Shown here in pieces: positions 35,951-37,049 of a stretch of DNA of 37,049 nt. Position 1 is the stretch's first letter; each line of letters starts with the position of its first letter. Both the position numbers and the translations under genes were made by a program. The notes beneath the pieces are model-generated. The model did no database searches. It saw only the letters and a program-made list of their open reading frames with translations, and was not told where the DNA came from. The stretch comes from Actinomycetes bacterium (lineage in GTDB: Bacteria; Actinomycetota; Actinomycetes; Streptosporangiales; Streptosporangiaceae), in the NCBI GenBank assembly GCA_021792405.1, contig JAJYUU010000036.1, forward strand, positions 1 through 37,049, in the 5' to 3' direction.

Positions 35951-36019
35951 TGCAACAAGTGCATGCCGACGATTTACCGCGGCACTCACTGCGTGCTCGC
36001 GCAGGCGCCGGCGCGGTGA
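35951..36019 (+). pseudogene. 3' remnant of an Old Yellow Enzyme-type flavin oxidoreductase
   Basis: The frame reads HCNKCMPTIYRGTHCVLAQ...R then TGA at 36017-36019. The pattern CNxCMPTIYxGTxCV resembles the C-terminus of actinobacterial NADH:flavin oxidoreductases. No upstream part of such a gene is present, and the neighbouring frame takes over before 35950. I regard it as a decayed end piece. Confidence 0.35.
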
Positions 36020-36199
36020 CCGACCCGGCGGCAGCTCGCCGCCCCGATCCGCGACGGCCGGGTGCATTCTGGATACAACCTGCAATATGCTGGACAGCAG
36101 CCCGGCCGGTTTCGCTGGCCGGCTGAGCGGGTCAGCGCCGCGTTCGGACAGCGGGTTAGTGCGCGTTACCGCATGGAACATGGGCTGGGGGAGATACGG

Positions 36200-36895
36200 G
36201 TGACGGTGACCGGAACGGCCGAGGATCCCGGCGGTCCGCAGATGGAGCCGCTGCCACGGCGAGTGCCGTTGCGGCAGTCGGTCTTCGAGATCTTGGTCGA
36301 GCACATCGTCACCGGCGGCCTCAAGCCAGGGCAGCACCTGGTCGAGACCGATCTCGCTCGTCAGCTCGGCGTCAGCCGCCAGCCCGTTCGCGAGGCGCTG
36401 CACCGGCTGGAGGCGGCCGGCTGGATCGACCTGCGGCCTGGTCAGGGCGCGTTCGTCCACGTGCCAACCGATGACGAAGTCGATCAGCTGCTGGACGCTC
36501 GCGAGTTGCTCGAGGGTGCGACCGCGCGGCTCGCGGCCAGGCGCGCTACGCCCGACGGGCTCGACCGGCTGCGCACGGTCTGGACCGCGGGGGTGGCGGC
36601 CGTGGACAGCAGCGACGTCGAGCGCACGGTGGCGGCGAACAACAGCTTCCATGCCGCCGTCGCGGAAGTCGCCGGCAACGCGGTGCTCACCGAACTGTCC
36701 GAGATCGTCGCCCGTCGCGTTCGCTGGTACTACAGCCAGGTGGCGCCGACCCGCGGTCATGTGTCGTGGTCGGAGCATGCGGCCCTGCTCGAGGCAATCG
36801 AGGTCGGCGATGAGGATAAAGCCGCGGCGATAGCCCGTGCGCATACCGAGAGCACCAGAAGCGCCTACCACGATCCGTCCGCGGCTGCCGGATAG
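36200..36895 (+). CDS. GntR-family regulator, FadR/FCD subfamily
   Basis: The protein has 231 residues. The N-terminal winged helix (about 23-90) reads LRQSVFEILVEHIVTGGLKPGQHLVETDLARQLGVSRQPVREALHRLEAAGWI. An all-helical FCD ligand domain (about 95-220) follows, with NNSFHAAVAEVAGN and SEHAALLEAI carrying probable metal-ligand histidines. GTG 36200 was chosen since GGGGGAG lies six bases upstream; ATG 36173 would add nine residues. It probably represses a nearby catabolic gene; the target lies possibly to the right of the window or was lost. Confidence 0.9.
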   Translation: MTVTGTAEDPGGPQMEPLPRRVPLRQSVFEILVEHIVTGGLKPGQHLVETDLARQLGVSRQPVREALHRLEAAGWIDLRPGQGAFVHVPTDDEVDQLLDARELLEGATARLAARRATPDGLDRLRTVWTAGVAAVDSSDVERTVAANNSFHAAVAEVAGNAVLTELSEIVARRVRWYYSQVAPTRGHVSWSEHAALLEAIEVGDEDKAAAIARAHTESTRSAYHDPSAAAG

Positions 36896-37049
36896 CAGCG
36901 CGGCCGGCCAGTCGTCGCCCTCCCCGCAAGACACCCCAGGGCTTAAGTTGTCAAGTCGGGGTGATCTGGGCGGGCTGGCGGTGTTCTGGTGCGGGGCATG
37001 CTGACGCTGCCGTCCGGCTGGGGCTGAGCGTCGGAAGGCTCTGATGAGG
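36896..37049. other. Right edge, no recognisable gene
   Basis: No reading frame here has a recognisable product. A loose inverted pair (caccccagg ... cggggtg) occurs at about 36931-36962 and may be a weak hairpin after the GntR gene. Confidence 0.4.

Overview
The window is high-GC DNA (around 70% by eye) with dense, often overlapping genes, GTG starts, an F420/FMN-type LLM oxidoreductase, an ECF sigma factor with a fused SnoaL-like domain, and a NarG that resembles the Mycobacterium tuberculosis protein. This points to an actinomycete chromosome. The exact order cannot be fixed from the sequence. No tRNA, rRNA, CRISPR array or intact transposase was found.

Layout. (1) 1-7.7 kb: a narGHJI respiratory nitrate reductase operon with ATGA overlaps at every junction, followed by a TDT/SLAC1-type anion transporter. 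NarG has lost its N-terminus: an in-frame TAG sits exactly where homology stops, and the FeS-ligand His lies upstream of the only available start codon. (2) 7.75-12.65 kb: an LLM oxidoreductase and a RidA protein on the minus strand, back-to-back with an S9 peptidase and a metal-dependent amidohydrolase on the plus strand. The amidohydrolase carries a late frameshift. (3) 12.66-17.7 kb: three proteins of unknown function, a pentapeptide-repeat/DinB protein and a decayed MarR-like gene. In the middle lies a scar (16471-16600) that fuses the tail of the amidohydrolase to the head of a glycosylasparaginase. (4) 17.8-20.7 kb: a secreted PNGase A-type glycopeptidase, a strong hairpin, and the intact glycosylasparaginase. 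(5) 20.8-26.8 kb, all minus strand: DUF1905 protein, tyrosine phenol-lyase, a decayed CaiB/BaiF CoA-transferase, a VOC protein, a decayed MFS transporter and a threonine-synthase-like enzyme. (6) 27.1-31.6 kb: DUF1801 protein, SnoaL-fused ECF sigma factor, GH25 lysozyme, class C beta-lactamase-like hydrolase, and an AhpD/CMD protein with an ECF41-type promoter match. (7) 31.7-36.9 kb: an ABC transporter pair, an MFS transporter, an ArsR-like repressor with its own palindrome, an Old Yellow Enzyme 3' remnant and a FadR-type GntR regulator.

How the parts fit. The most coherent new-looking unit is the N-glycoprotein/peptide salvage group. A secreted PNGase A homologue would release glycans from Asn, and a cytoplasmic glycosylasparaginase would cleave GlcNAc-Asn stubs. 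The S9 peptidase and amidohydrolase, once directly upstream of the asparaginase as the scar shows, would process peptides. A second theme is gene decay: at least four clearly frameshifted or partly deleted genes (narG 5' end, amidohydrolase, CoA-transferase, MFS) and several smaller remnants. The third is a plausible sigma factor-target pair (27747 sigma, 31597 CMD gene).
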